Source: Candidatus Methylomirabilota bacterium
GTDB lineage: Bacteria; Methylomirabilota; Methylomirabilia; Methylomirabilales; CSP1-5
Assembly (NCBI GenBank): GCA_027293415.1
Contig: JAPUFX010000129.1
Span: forward strand, 1-37,333
Direction: 5' to 3'
DNA length: 37,333 nt
The translations under genes were made by a program, and so were the position numbers. The first letter of the stretch is position 1; each line of letters starts with the position of its first letter. Below the pieces are notes generated by a model that searched no databases, was not told where the DNA came from, and saw only the letters and a list, made by a program, of their open reading frames with translations. Of the stretch, positions 1-7,453 are shown piece by piece.

Positions 1-312
1 GCCCTGGATGAGCTGGCGGCGGGGCGGCTTAAGTACGAAGTCAAACCGCTGGAGGAAGTGACCCAGGCGGAAGCCTTTGCCGAGGCGGTGAAACCGATGT
101 GGTTCCGGGAGATCGCCCCTGGGGGGGTCGTGACTGAAGAGCCGGAAATAGAGGAGGTCCCGGAGCTCGAGGCTGTGGCCCCTGGCGAGGCGGAAGCCGA
201 GGAAGTAAAGGAGGAAGTAAAGGAAGAAGCAGAGGGCCCGGAGCAGGTCGAAGGGGAACTGGTGGGTCTCGACCAGGTGGAGAAGACGGACGACGTCGAG
301 GACGAGACATAG
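1..312 (+). CDS. C-terminal end of an unrecognised protein with an acidic tail (5' partial)
   Basis: The reading frame is open from the first base of the window and ends at TAG 310-312, so only the last 103 residues are visible and the true start lies upstream. The first 40 or so residues look like a normal folded segment. They include a short stretch with aromatic residues (PMWFREI). The remaining 60 residues are almost entirely Glu, Asp, Val and Ala with repeated EVKEE-type units, a low-complexity acidic tail that is probably disordered. I do not recognise a family from this fragment. The mobA gene follows about 100 bases later on the same strand, which weakly suggests a molybdenum-related or redox neighbour upstream, but nothing in the fragment proves that. 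Confidence 0.6.
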   Translation, partial: ALDELAAGRLKYEVKPLEEVTQAEAFAEAVKPMWFREIAPGGVVTEEPEIEEVPELEAVAPGEAEAEEVKEEVKEEAEGPEQVEGELVGLDQVEKTDDVEDET

Positions 313-410
313 CCGACCATTCCCTCTGGGCCCTGGCCGGTCTGAGCCGCTCGCGGGTGCTCGGGATTTCGAGTGCCCGCGAGCTTGTTTCCCCAGGGAT
401 GGCAGAGGCA

Positions 411-1010
411 ATGACGATCAGCGGGGTAATCCAGGCCGGGGGGAAGTCGACCCGGATGGGGCGCAACAAAGCGGTCTTGGAAATCGGGGGAAAGCGTCTC
501 ATCGACCGATTGGTCGATGGCCTTCAGCAGATCTTCCCAGAAGTCATCATCGTAGCCAATACGCCGGACCTCTACGAAAACCTAGGCGTACGGGTGGTCC
601 CGGACTTGATCCCCGGTAAGGGCTCTCTGGGCGGTATCTATACGGCAACCGCCGTCGCCAGCCACCCGTGGGCTTTTGTCATGGCGTGCGATATGCCTTT
701 CTTCAACCCTGGCCTGATCCGGTACCTTGCCACCCTCACCGAGGGCTGGGACGCGGTCATCCCGTATACGGATGACTGGGAGCCATTGTACGCGTTGTAC
801 GCTAAGACTTGTCTCCATCAGATGGAGCGCCTGATTCAATCCGGCAATCTTAAAATCTCCCGGTTCTTTCCCCACGTCCGGGTCCGGCGGGTCGACCGAG
901 AGGAACTGCACCCCCACGATCCCCAAGGGCTCAGCCTGTTCAACGTGAACACGCCGGAGGAGTTTGCCCGGGCCGAGGAGTGGTGGCGTCAGCTCTCGGC
1001 GACACGATAG
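411..1010 (+). CDS. mobA: Molybdenum cofactor guanylyltransferase MobA
   Basis: A 199-residue protein of the MobA/nucleotidyltransferase family, close to the usual length of about 190-200. It is expected to transfer GMP from GTP to molybdopterin, making the guanine dinucleotide form of the cofactor used by DMSO-reductase-type enzymes. The N-terminal nucleotide-binding loop is clear (SGVIQAGGKSTRMGRNKAVL, residues about 4-22). The ACDMPFF motif with its metal-binding Asp lies near residue 105, and a late FNVNTPEEF motif is typical of MobA. The start is uncertain: ATG 411 follows AGAGG with very short spacing, ATG 399 and GTG 357 are alternatives in the same frame, and neither has a better ribosome site. 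It ends one base before the next gene begins, so it probably shares its transcript. Confidence 0.88.
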   Translation: MTISGVIQAGGKSTRMGRNKAVLEIGGKRLIDRLVDGLQQIFPEVIIVANTPDLYENLGVRVVPDLIPGKGSLGGIYTATAVASHPWAFVMACDMPFFNPGLIRYLATLTEGWDAVIPYTDDWEPLYALYAKTCLHQMERLIQSGNLKISRFFPHVRVRRVDREELHPHDPQGLSLFNVNTPEEFARAEEWWRQLSATR

Positions 1011-1011
1011 T

Positions 1012-2271
1012 ATGCTCATCCTCACTGCCCGATACGTCCTCCCGGTCAATCAACCCGCAATCCGTGACGGCGCCCTCCTCATTGAAGGGTCCCGCATCCG
1101 GGCTGTCGGGCCACGGGCGCTCCTGCTGAAAGACCATCCCGAAGCGACGAGGCGGGACCTGGGCGAGGCGATCCTCCTCCCCGGCCTCGTCAACGTCCAC
1201 ACGCATCTTGAACTCAGCGTCCTTCGGGGACAGGTTCATCCGGGTCATTCTTTCGTGGATTGGGTCCTGATGCTTCTGGAACGGAAGCAGGGCCTCGGTT
1301 GGGAGGCGTACGTGATCGCCGTCGAGGAGGGGATCGCTGAATTGATCCGGTCGGGCACCACCTGCGTGGGGGACGTCAGCTCGATTGGGGCGAGCTTTAT
1401 GGGGCTCAAACGGAGTGGTCTCCGGGGGGTGGTGTACCGGGAGATCATCGGTCTGGACGGTACCCGCGCCGAAGCAATCAGTGAAATGCCCTTTGCGCAT
1501 ATTGAGGCTATGCGGGAGGAGGCCCGGGGGAATCCTCTTGATGTGGGAATATCCCCTCATGCCATCTATAGCGTTTCGCCCCAGCTGTTCCAGCTGTGTC
1601 GACAGTTCCAGCAGCGCGCCCGTCTCAAGATGGCGATCCATGCCGCCGAGAGTCCCGCTGAGATCGAGTACCTCCGGTCGGGCACCGGAGAGATTCGAAG
1701 GCGTCTCCTACCCGCCACCGGGTGGGGCGAGCTTCCACCGCCGACACTCGGGACGAGTCCAGTGACCTATCTGCACGGCTTGGGGGTGTTAGATCCGGAG
1801 TGTCTCCTCATTCATACCGTCCACCTGACGGAGGAGGACCTCGACATCCTGGCCAAGAGCGATGTAAAGGTCGCCCACTGCCCTCGGTCCAATGCGCATC
1901 TCGGGGTCGGCCAGGCGCCGCTGAAGGCACTTCTAGATCGTGGAATTCCGACGGGCCTGGGCACCGATTCGCTTGCCAGCAACCAGAGTCTCAGTCTCTG
2001 GGATGAGGTCCGTTTTGCTCATCGGGCGCATGGTGGTCTTCTTTCCCCGGAAGAGTGGATCACCATGGCGACCTTGGGGGGGGCGCAGGCCTTAGGTCTC
2101 GATCGAGAGATAGGGACCCTGGAACCTGGAAAGCGAGCTGATCTCACAGCCGTGACGCTGGGCAAGGCAGGAGCGGACCCATATGAGTATCTGCTCGACG
2201 AGGCCAGTCCAGAAAAGGTGCGGCTGACCATGGTGGACGGCGTTTCGTTGTTCGAGCGGGAGGAAACGTGA
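1012..2271 (+). CDS. Amidohydrolase, probable aminofutalosine deaminase (futalosine menaquinone pathway)
   Basis: A 419-residue metal-dependent amidohydrolase of the chlorohydrolase/adenosine-deaminase-like type. The HTHLE metal motif lies near residue 63, a second His in MAIHAAES near 209, and late motifs HCPRSNAHLG and GLGTDSLASN supply the remaining metal and catalytic residues. In the futalosine route to menaquinone, some bacteria deaminate aminodeoxyfutalosine with an enzyme of this family. The next gene is mqnA and overlaps this one by four bases, which makes that role likely here. ATG 1012 starts one base after the mobA stop. In-frame GTG codons upstream would extend it into mobA and are less likely. 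From sequence alone the family also includes S-adenosylhomocysteine/thiomethyladenosine deaminases, so the substrate is inferred from context. Confidence 0.8.
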   Translation: MLILTARYVLPVNQPAIRDGALLIEGSRIRAVGPRALLLKDHPEATRRDLGEAILLPGLVNVHTHLELSVLRGQVHPGHSFVDWVLMLLERKQGLGWEAYVIAVEEGIAELIRSGTTCVGDVSSIGASFMGLKRSGLRGVVYREIIGLDGTRAEAISEMPFAHIEAMREEARGNPLDVGISPHAIYSVSPQLFQLCRQFQQRARLKMAIHAAESPAEIEYLRSGTGEIRRRLLPATGWGELPPPTLGTSPVTYLHGLGVLDPECLLIHTVHLTEEDLDILAKSDVKVAHCPRSNAHLGVGQAPLKALLDRGIPTGLGTDSLASNQSLSLWDEVRFAHRAHGGLLSPEEWITMATLGGAQALGLDREIGTLEPGKRADLTAVTLGKAGADPYEYLLDEASPEKVRLTMVDGVSLFEREET

Positions 2272-3098
2272 GGCGACCTCGGGTCGGAAAGGTCCGCTAC
2301 ATCAATAGCGAGCCGGTCTATTACGGGATCGAAGAGGGGGCTATTGAGGCTGCTTGCGATCTTGTCGAGGGGACGCCGGCGGAACTCAATCGAATGCTCG
2401 AGCAGGGAGACCTCGATATCTCGGTGATCTCTTCGGTGGCCTATGCCCAGGCCCCCGAGAGGTATCGACTTCTCCCAGACCTGGCCATCTCCTGTGACGG
2501 CGCGGTCGGGAGTGTGCAGTGCCTGAGTCGTTTGCCCCTCAAAGACCTAAATGGAGAAAAGGTTCTCGTCACCCAAGAATCTCTGACCTCTGTCTATCTG
2601 CTCCGCCTAATCTTGGAGAGAGGCTACGGGGTGCACCCGGTCTACCTTCGGGGGGACGTGCCCGAGGCTCTTCCCGAAGAGGTGGTCGCTGGTCTCCTCA
2701 TCGGCGATCCGGCGCTGAGGGCGGGTCATGCACGCAGGTATCCGCACCAACTGGATCTGGGGCAGGGGTGGAAAGAACTCACCGGGCTCCCGTTCGTCTT
2801 TGCCCTCTGGGCCGTGCGAGAGGCCTTTTACGAGGTGGATCCTGAAGGGACCCGGGCGCTTCATCGAGCGCTATTGGCTTCCAAGGCATATAGCCTGGGG
2901 CGGGCCGAGACACTCAGTGCTGCTCTCCATGCGCGGGTCGGCATTAGCGAAGAGGCCTGCGTGAATTACTTTCGCAAGCAGCTCTCCTTCGATCTCACCC
3001 CGAAACACCTCGAGGGATTCGAGCAGTTTCTCAAGATGTCCGAACTGGGGGTGCTCATCCCTCTTCCGGTTCCGTGGCGCTTCTTGGAGAGGGTATAA
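2268..3098 (+). CDS. mqnA: Chorismate dehydratase MqnA
   Basis: A 276-residue protein of the MqnA/MqnD periplasmic-binding-like fold. MqnA converts chorismate to 3-[(1-carboxyvinyl)oxy]benzoate, the first step of the futalosine route to menaquinone. The opening motif VGKVRYINSEPVYYG and the segment GTPAELNRMLEQGDLDISVI followed by Ser-Ser-Val-Ala-Tyr are characteristic of MqnA. The start is GTG 2268 inside the overlap GTGA with the preceding stop, with GGAGGAA directly upstream, a translational coupling arrangement. Length is normal for the family. The other pathway genes (mqnB, mqnC, mqnD, mqnE) are not in this window. Confidence 0.9.
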   Translation: MRRPRVGKVRYINSEPVYYGIEEGAIEAACDLVEGTPAELNRMLEQGDLDISVISSVAYAQAPERYRLLPDLAISCDGAVGSVQCLSRLPLKDLNGEKVLVTQESLTSVYLLRLILERGYGVHPVYLRGDVPEALPEEVVAGLLIGDPALRAGHARRYPHQLDLGQGWKELTGLPFVFALWAVREAFYEVDPEGTRALHRALLASKAYSLGRAETLSAALHARVGISEEACVNYFRKQLSFDLTPKHLEGFEQFLKMSELGVLIPLPVPWRFLERV

Positions 3099-3100
3099 CG

Positions 3101-4255
3101 ATGGTTCGGAGTGCAGGTCGGGCGGAGGCCATTTCCCCTTTCATTGCGATGGAGGTGTTGGAGCGCGCTCAGGAGCTCGAGAGGCAGGGGGAACACATCA
3201 TCCATCTGGAGCTGGGCGAACCCGACTTTCCCACCCCCGCCTGCGTCCAGGAGGCGGCGCTGAAGGCCCTGCAGGAGGGGCGGACTAAATACACGCACAG
3301 TCTCGGGATCTGGGAACTCCGAGAGGCTATAGCCGAACACTACGCCAGCCGATACCGGGTCCAGGTCTCGCCAGAACAGATCCTTGTCACGACCGGGACT
3401 TCGCCCGCCATGTGGCTCCTCTTCTCGGCGATCCTGGAGTCCGGGGACGAGGTCATCCTGAGCAATCCCCACTACGCCTGCTATCCCAACTTCATCCGAT
3501 TTGCTGGCGGCCAGCCAGCCTTTGTCTCAGTCCGAGAGCGAGATGGGTTTCAGCTCGACCCCCGGGCGGTTCGAGAGAAAATCGGCGGGCGGAGTAAGGC
3601 CCTGCTGATCAACTCTCCGGCGAACCCTACCGGGGCTGTCCTTCCGGAGGCGGTACTCAAGAGCCTGTCCGATCTCGGTCTGTTGATCGTCTCTGACGAG
3701 ATTTACCACGGTTTGACGTATGAGGGGGAGGAGCATTCGATTCTGGAGTACACCGATCACGCCGTGGTGTTGAACGGCTTTTCCAAGGCCTACGCCATGA
3801 CCGGCTGGAGACTGGGATACGCCATTCTGCCCCGAGTGCTGACGCGACCGCTGCAGAAGATGCATCAAAACTTCTTCATTTCTGCCAGCGACTTTGTCCA
3901 GCGAGCCGCGATCGCCGCACTGAAAGGGGCCCAGGCCGAGGTGGAAAGGATGCGGCAGATCTATGACGAGCGGCGCCGGTACGTGGTTGAAGCCCTGCGG
4001 CGGATCGGTTTCACCATCTCCCGGGAGCCTCAAGGCGCATTTTACGTCCTGGCCGATGCGACCGCGTTCGCCAACGACTCGTATCGGCTCGCCTTTGAGA
4101 TCTTGGAGCAGGCCAAGGTGGCGGTCACCCCGGGGATCGACTTCGGGAGCGAGGCCGAAGGACATATCCGCTTTTCGTACGCCAATTCGCTCGAAAACAT
4201 CCGGGAAGCGGTTCGGCGCCTTGAGGTCTATCTCTCCGACCGGAGGGGGGATTGA
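3101..4255 (+). CDS. Class I/II PLP-dependent aminotransferase
   Basis: A 384-residue fold-type I aminotransferase of the aspartate aminotransferase superfamily. Visible features are the substrate-entry motif LELGEPDFPTP near residue 40, INSPANPTG near 175, the SDEIYHGL segment carrying the PLP-binding Asp and Tyr near 205, the Schiff-base lysine in NGFSKAYAMTGWRLGY near 234, and an Arg late in the protein (IRFSYA). ATG 3101 follows GGAGAGGG at good spacing, three bases after the mqnA stop. The specificity cannot be read from the sequence; Asp, aromatic and branched-chain aminotransferases share these motifs. Coupling to mqnA is a context clue, but the known pathway needs no such enzyme, so it may simply be co-transcribed. 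Confidence 0.85.
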   Translation: MVRSAGRAEAISPFIAMEVLERAQELERQGEHIIHLELGEPDFPTPACVQEAALKALQEGRTKYTHSLGIWELREAIAEHYASRYRVQVSPEQILVTTGTSPAMWLLFSAILESGDEVILSNPHYACYPNFIRFAGGQPAFVSVRERDGFQLDPRAVREKIGGRSKALLINSPANPTGAVLPEAVLKSLSDLGLLIVSDEIYHGLTYEGEEHSILEYTDHAVVLNGFSKAYAMTGWRLGYAILPRVLTRPLQKMHQNFFISASDFVQRAAIAALKGAQAEVERMRQIYDERRRYVVEALRRIGFTISREPQGAFYVLADATAFANDSYRLAFEILEQAKVAVTPGIDFGSEAEGHIRFSYANSLENIREAVRRLEVYLSDRRGD

Positions 4256-4902
4256 AGCCCAGGCACGTGGAGGTGTTGATCTTCGATCTGGATGGCACGC
4301 TCGCCGACACGCGGGCCGACCTCATGGCAGCGGTCAACAATGCCCTCCAGAGACTTGAAATTCCCCCTCTTTCGATGGAGCAGGTCTGCCAGTACGTCGG
4401 GGATGGTGTCCACACCCTCCTCAGCCGGGCACTCGGTCCCCACCATCAGGACATCGTAGAGAGGGGGGTCGCGCTTTTTCGAGAGTATTACGCGGTCCAC
4501 CTGCTCGATCAGACTCGGCTGTATGCTGGAGTTCGGGAGACGCTCGAACATTTCCAGGGGAAGCGAAAGGCGATCGTGACCAACAAACCCCTGGATTTCA
4601 CCCTGCGCATCCTTGCGGGGCTCGAGATCGAGTCGCACTTTGAGTTCGTATTGGGCTGGGACAGCACTGTCGAACGGAAACCGCATCCAGAGCCGGCCAG
4701 GAAGATCCTCAGCGCCACTGGAGTCCAGGGTCGATTGGCGGCCGTGGTGGGGGATAGCCCCGCGGACATCGAAATGGCAAAACAAGCTGGAATCTATAGC
4801 GTCGGGGTGACGTACGGCCTGCGACCGGTCGCGGTTCTCCAAGCGGCGGGACCTGATCTCTTGCTGGATGATCTGCGTGAGCTCCGACACCACCTAGTTT
4901 AG
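4252..4902 (+). CDS. gph: HAD-family phosphatase, phosphoglycolate phosphatase-like (Gph)
   Basis: A 216-residue haloacid dehalogenase-type phosphatase. Motif I is FDLDGTLADT (residues about 11-20, with the nucleophile Asp), motif II is the Thr in AIVTNKP near residue 107, a lysine lies in the ERKPHPEP segment, and motif III/IV is VVGDSPADIEMAKQAG. A helical cap follows motif I, as in phosphoglycolate phosphatase and pyrophosphatase PpaX. The start is TTG 4252 within ATTGA, overlapping the previous stop by four bases and preceded by CGGAGGGGGG, so it is translationally coupled. Housekeeping removal of 2-phosphoglycolate is the family's usual role; other small phosphoesters are possible. Confidence 0.8.
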   Translation: MKPRHVEVLIFDLDGTLADTRADLMAAVNNALQRLEIPPLSMEQVCQYVGDGVHTLLSRALGPHHQDIVERGVALFREYYAVHLLDQTRLYAGVRETLEHFQGKRKAIVTNKPLDFTLRILAGLEIESHFEFVLGWDSTVERKPHPEPARKILSATGVQGRLAAVVGDSPADIEMAKQAGIYSVGVTYGLRPVAVLQAAGPDLLLDDLRELRHHLV

Positions 4903-5249
4903 CGATGACCGACGACCGATGACCGAGGGAATTTGCAATTTGGAATTTCGAAATTCGAATTTCCGTGAGTTCCAGTCCGACGACTGACAGGCAAGAGCGC
5001 GGAGGGGGTCCCTTCCGAGGCAGGCGACATCTGGCTTGCGGCGGCCGGGGTCCCGCCGCCGAAGCGCAGCGCAGGCGGGGGTGGCCCGCATCGACGGACT
5101 ACAACGTCTAGGCGTGCGTAACGTGGCCTTTGCGCGTGAAGTCCCCCGAGAATCTGGCGCCGCCGAGGAAGGTCCCTCCGCACTCCTGGTGACTCGGACG
5201 TTGGACTCCGGACGCTAGACTGTGAACCGTGAACCGATCTAGGAGGACG
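4903..5249. other. Intergenic region with 7-bp repeat arrays and AT-rich palindromes
   Basis: No convincing gene here. It opens with three 7-bp units after the gph stop (4904-4924, GATGACC/GACGACC/GATGACC). A short AT-rich stretch around 4932-4962 follows, with overlapping perfect palindromes (GAATTTCGAAATTC and GAAATTCGAATTTC) that stand out against the GC-rich surroundings. The right end (about 5195-5239) again shows 7-base periodicity, with units such as GGACTCC, GGACGCT and GTGAACC. An AGGAGG at 5241-5246 is the ribosome site of egtD. No clear promoter was found. Confidence 0.6.
4904..4928 (+). repeat. Heptad repeat array after gph
   Basis: Three tandem 7-bp units GATGACC, GACGACC, GATGACC and a partial fourth begin two bases after the gph stop codon and read in the gene's direction. 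The same consensus follows four other genes in the window. Confidence 0.8.
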
Positions 5250-6242
5250 ATGACGCCACCGAAGCGAAAACCCAAAATTCATATCGGCCACCAGGGGACG
5301 CTTGGAGACCCGTTTACCAATCTAGCCGATGATGTCCGACAGGGACTGACCAAGACACCCAAAGAACTGTCACCGAAGTACTTCTACGATGCACAAGGTG
5401 CAGAGCTCTTCGAGCAAATCTGCGAGCTTCCCGAGTACTACCCGACCCGGACCGAGCGCGCGTTACTCGAACAGATCGCCGATGAGGTCATCGCGTCGTG
5501 TCGAGCCACGACCCTGGTCGAATTCGGCTCGGGCAGCTCCCGCAAGACCCGCATCCTCCTCGATGCGATGGCACACGCCGGCCTGTTAGGTCTCTATGTG
5601 CCGATCGACATCAGCGAAGATATACTCCGGCAGACCGCCCATACGCTCAGTGATGATTATCCGGGATTGCGGGTCCACGGGGTGATCGGTGACTTCGAAC
5701 ACCCGGTCGCGACCCTCCCGGAAGGGGGACCTCGCTTGATTATCTTTTTGGGGGGGACCATCGGGAACCTGACCCCCGATGAAGCCACCGCGTTTCTGCG
5801 AAATGTGGGTCGCTTGCTGACTCCGGAGGATCGGTTCTTGATTGGGACGGATCTCGTCAAGGACGTGAGCCTCTTGGAGCGGGCCTACAATGATGCGGCC
5901 GGTGTCACCGCCGCCTTTAACCGGAACATTCTTTCTGTCATCAATCGGCATCTGGATGCCAATTTCGTCCCGGATCGGTTCGAGCACCTGGCGTTTTACA
6001 ACAGGGAGGCGTCACGGATCGAAATGCACCTCGTGGCCCGCGAATCTCATCAGGTGTGGATCGATGCCCTTGATCTCGCCGTGGACTTTGCGGAAAGCGA
6101 ATCGATCCGAACAGAGATCAGTTGCAAATATACCCGTGAGATGGTGGAGACGATGCTCGCCCAGGCCGGGCTTCAGCTCGTGCGATGGGATACGGATCAT
6201 GACCACCTCTTTGCCCTTTCCCTTTCCGAATCCGTGCAGTAA
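5250..6242 (+). CDS. egtD: L-histidine N-alpha-methyltransferase EgtD
   Basis: A 330-residue member of the EgtD family (SAM-dependent, formerly DUF2260). It trimethylates the alpha-amino group of histidine to hercynine, the first step of ergothioneine synthesis. Diagnostic segments are LSPKYFYDAQGAELFEQICE near residue 40, the PEYYPTRTE motif right after it, the SAM loop LVEFGSGSSRKTR near residue 92, and IIFLGGTIGNL near residue 165. An RIEMHLV segment and an SCKYT segment near the C-terminus match the substrate-side region of the family. ATG 5250 is preceded by AGGAGG with three-base spacing; an upstream GTG at 5229 is an alternative without a better site. It opens a same-strand run of five genes whose contents fit ergothioneine handling. 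Confidence 0.93.
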   Translation: MTPPKRKPKIHIGHQGTLGDPFTNLADDVRQGLTKTPKELSPKYFYDAQGAELFEQICELPEYYPTRTERALLEQIADEVIASCRATTLVEFGSGSSRKTRILLDAMAHAGLLGLYVPIDISEDILRQTAHTLSDDYPGLRVHGVIGDFEHPVATLPEGGPRLIIFLGGTIGNLTPDEATAFLRNVGRLLTPEDRFLIGTDLVKDVSLLERAYNDAAGVTAAFNRNILSVINRHLDANFVPDRFEHLAFYNREASRIEMHLVARESHQVWIDALDLAVDFAESESIRTEISCKYTREMVETMLAQAGLQLVRWDTDHDHLFALSLSESVQ

Positions 6243-6293
6243 AATCATCTACTCAGAGTGGCATTTCGCAATTTCAGCTCGATCGCAAGGACC

Positions 6294-7403
6294 ATGATCA
6301 CGAGCCGTGCCGATGTCGTCGGGAGCCTACTCCGTCCTCCATGGCTGCTGAAAGCCCAGCAGGACTTCGCCAGCGACACCATCACGTCATCGGCCTTCAA
6401 AGCCATCGAGGATCGGGCCGTCGATGAGGCGGTGGCGCTTCAAGAGGAGGCTGGTCTTGAAGTGGTGACCGATGGCGAGATGCGCCGCCAGTCGTTCCAG
6501 AGCCAGATGACGGCGGCCGTCGATGGCTTCGGCGAATGCCCTCCCGAGGCCTTTCTGTGGGGCGATTGGCATGGCGGTGAAGGAGTCGGGGACATGCATC
6601 TCGAACGGCCGGCTTCCTTGGGGGCCATTCAGAAACTCAACCGGCGGCGCCACCTCTGTGTGGAGGAGTTTTCATATCTGCGCGCCCGCACGACGCGAAT
6701 CCCCAAGGTCACGATTCCGAGCCCGAGCCTGTGGGCGAATTTCTGGTCGCCTGAACATTCTCGCGAGGTTTATTCCACCCTCGATGATTTTCTGGCCGAT
6801 GTCACAGAGATCCTGCGTGAGGAGGTCGCCGAGCTGGTCCGACTGGGGGCGACCTATATCCAGCTCGATGCGCCACATTATGCCCTACTGGTTGATCCGA
6901 AAACCCGCGCCTTCTACGAGTCGCAAGGGTGGAGTCTGGACCGCTGGCTGAAACAGGGCGTCGAGATGGACAATGCCGTGATGGGTGACTTTCCGGAGGT
7001 GACATTTGGTTTCCATCTCTGACGAGGCAACCAGGGCAGCCGGTGGCTGGCCGTGGGGGGGTACGAGCCCATCGCCAAGCGCATCTTCACTGACATCCAC
7101 GCCCAACGACTGTTGCTGGAGTACGATGACGCCCGCTCTGGCTCTTTCGAACCGCTCAGGGAAGTCCCTGAGGATAAGATCGTTGTCCTGGGGTTGGTCT
7201 CGACGAAAACCGGCCGCCAGGAGACTCGGGAGGAGCTGACGGCGCGCATTCGGGAAGCCAGTAGCTTTTTCCCCCTCGATCGGCTGGCGCTCAGCCCCCA
7301 GTGTGGGTTTTCCAGCTCGGTCATCGGCAACTGGATCTCTGTAGAGGATCAGAAGCGCAAGCTGCGGGTGCTCGTGAAAACGGCCGAGGCGGTCTGGGCT
7401 TAG
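6294..7403 (+). CDS. Short MetE-like (cobalamin-independent methionine synthase family) protein with in-frame TGA at a zinc-ligand cysteine; candidate selenoprotein
   Basis: Read through TGA 7020-7022, this is a 369-residue protein matching the catalytic C-terminal half of MetE, the YxjG/YxjH-like size class. N-terminal SRADVVGSLLRPPWL, TDGEMRRQ near 59 and PKVTIPSPSLWANF near 137 are family motifs. In relatives the zinc site starts HxCRGN. Here it reads His241-Leu-TGA243-Arg-Gly-Asn, with no frame change and the family sequence continuing (GGYEPIA, LEYDDARSG, LSPQCGF with the second Cys at 337). So the TGA replaces precisely the first zinc-ligand cysteine. It may encode selenocysteine (see the hairpin entry) or be a nonsense mutation or sequencing error. 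ATG 6294 follows AAGGA. The gene lies between egtD and egtB, so methyl-group recycling for histidine trimethylation is possible but inferred. Confidence 0.8.
7031..7056 (+). promoter_or_regulatory. SECIS-like hairpin downstream of the in-frame TGA
   Basis: Eight bases after the TGA a stem can form. G7035-C7037 pairs with G7050-C7052, and A7038-C7041 pairs with G7045-T7048, with G7049 bulged. The apical loop is GGT (7042-7044). One mismatch outward, C7031-A7033 pairs with T7054-G7056. The loop starts 19 bases after the TGA and begins with G, which fits the described bacterial SECIS geometry. GC-rich sequence makes hairpins common, so this supports but does not prove selenocysteine insertion. 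Confidence 0.45.
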
Positions 7404-7453
7404 GCGGGCGGCCCGGCCGGCATGGAGACGTTTGATAAGAAGTGGAGGGACGC

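Noticed and set aside
7053-7403. Separate small gene downstream of the MetE-like TGA
   Set aside because: It has no ribosome site and is the exact in-frame continuation of the MetE-like family sequence, so it is treated as one gene.
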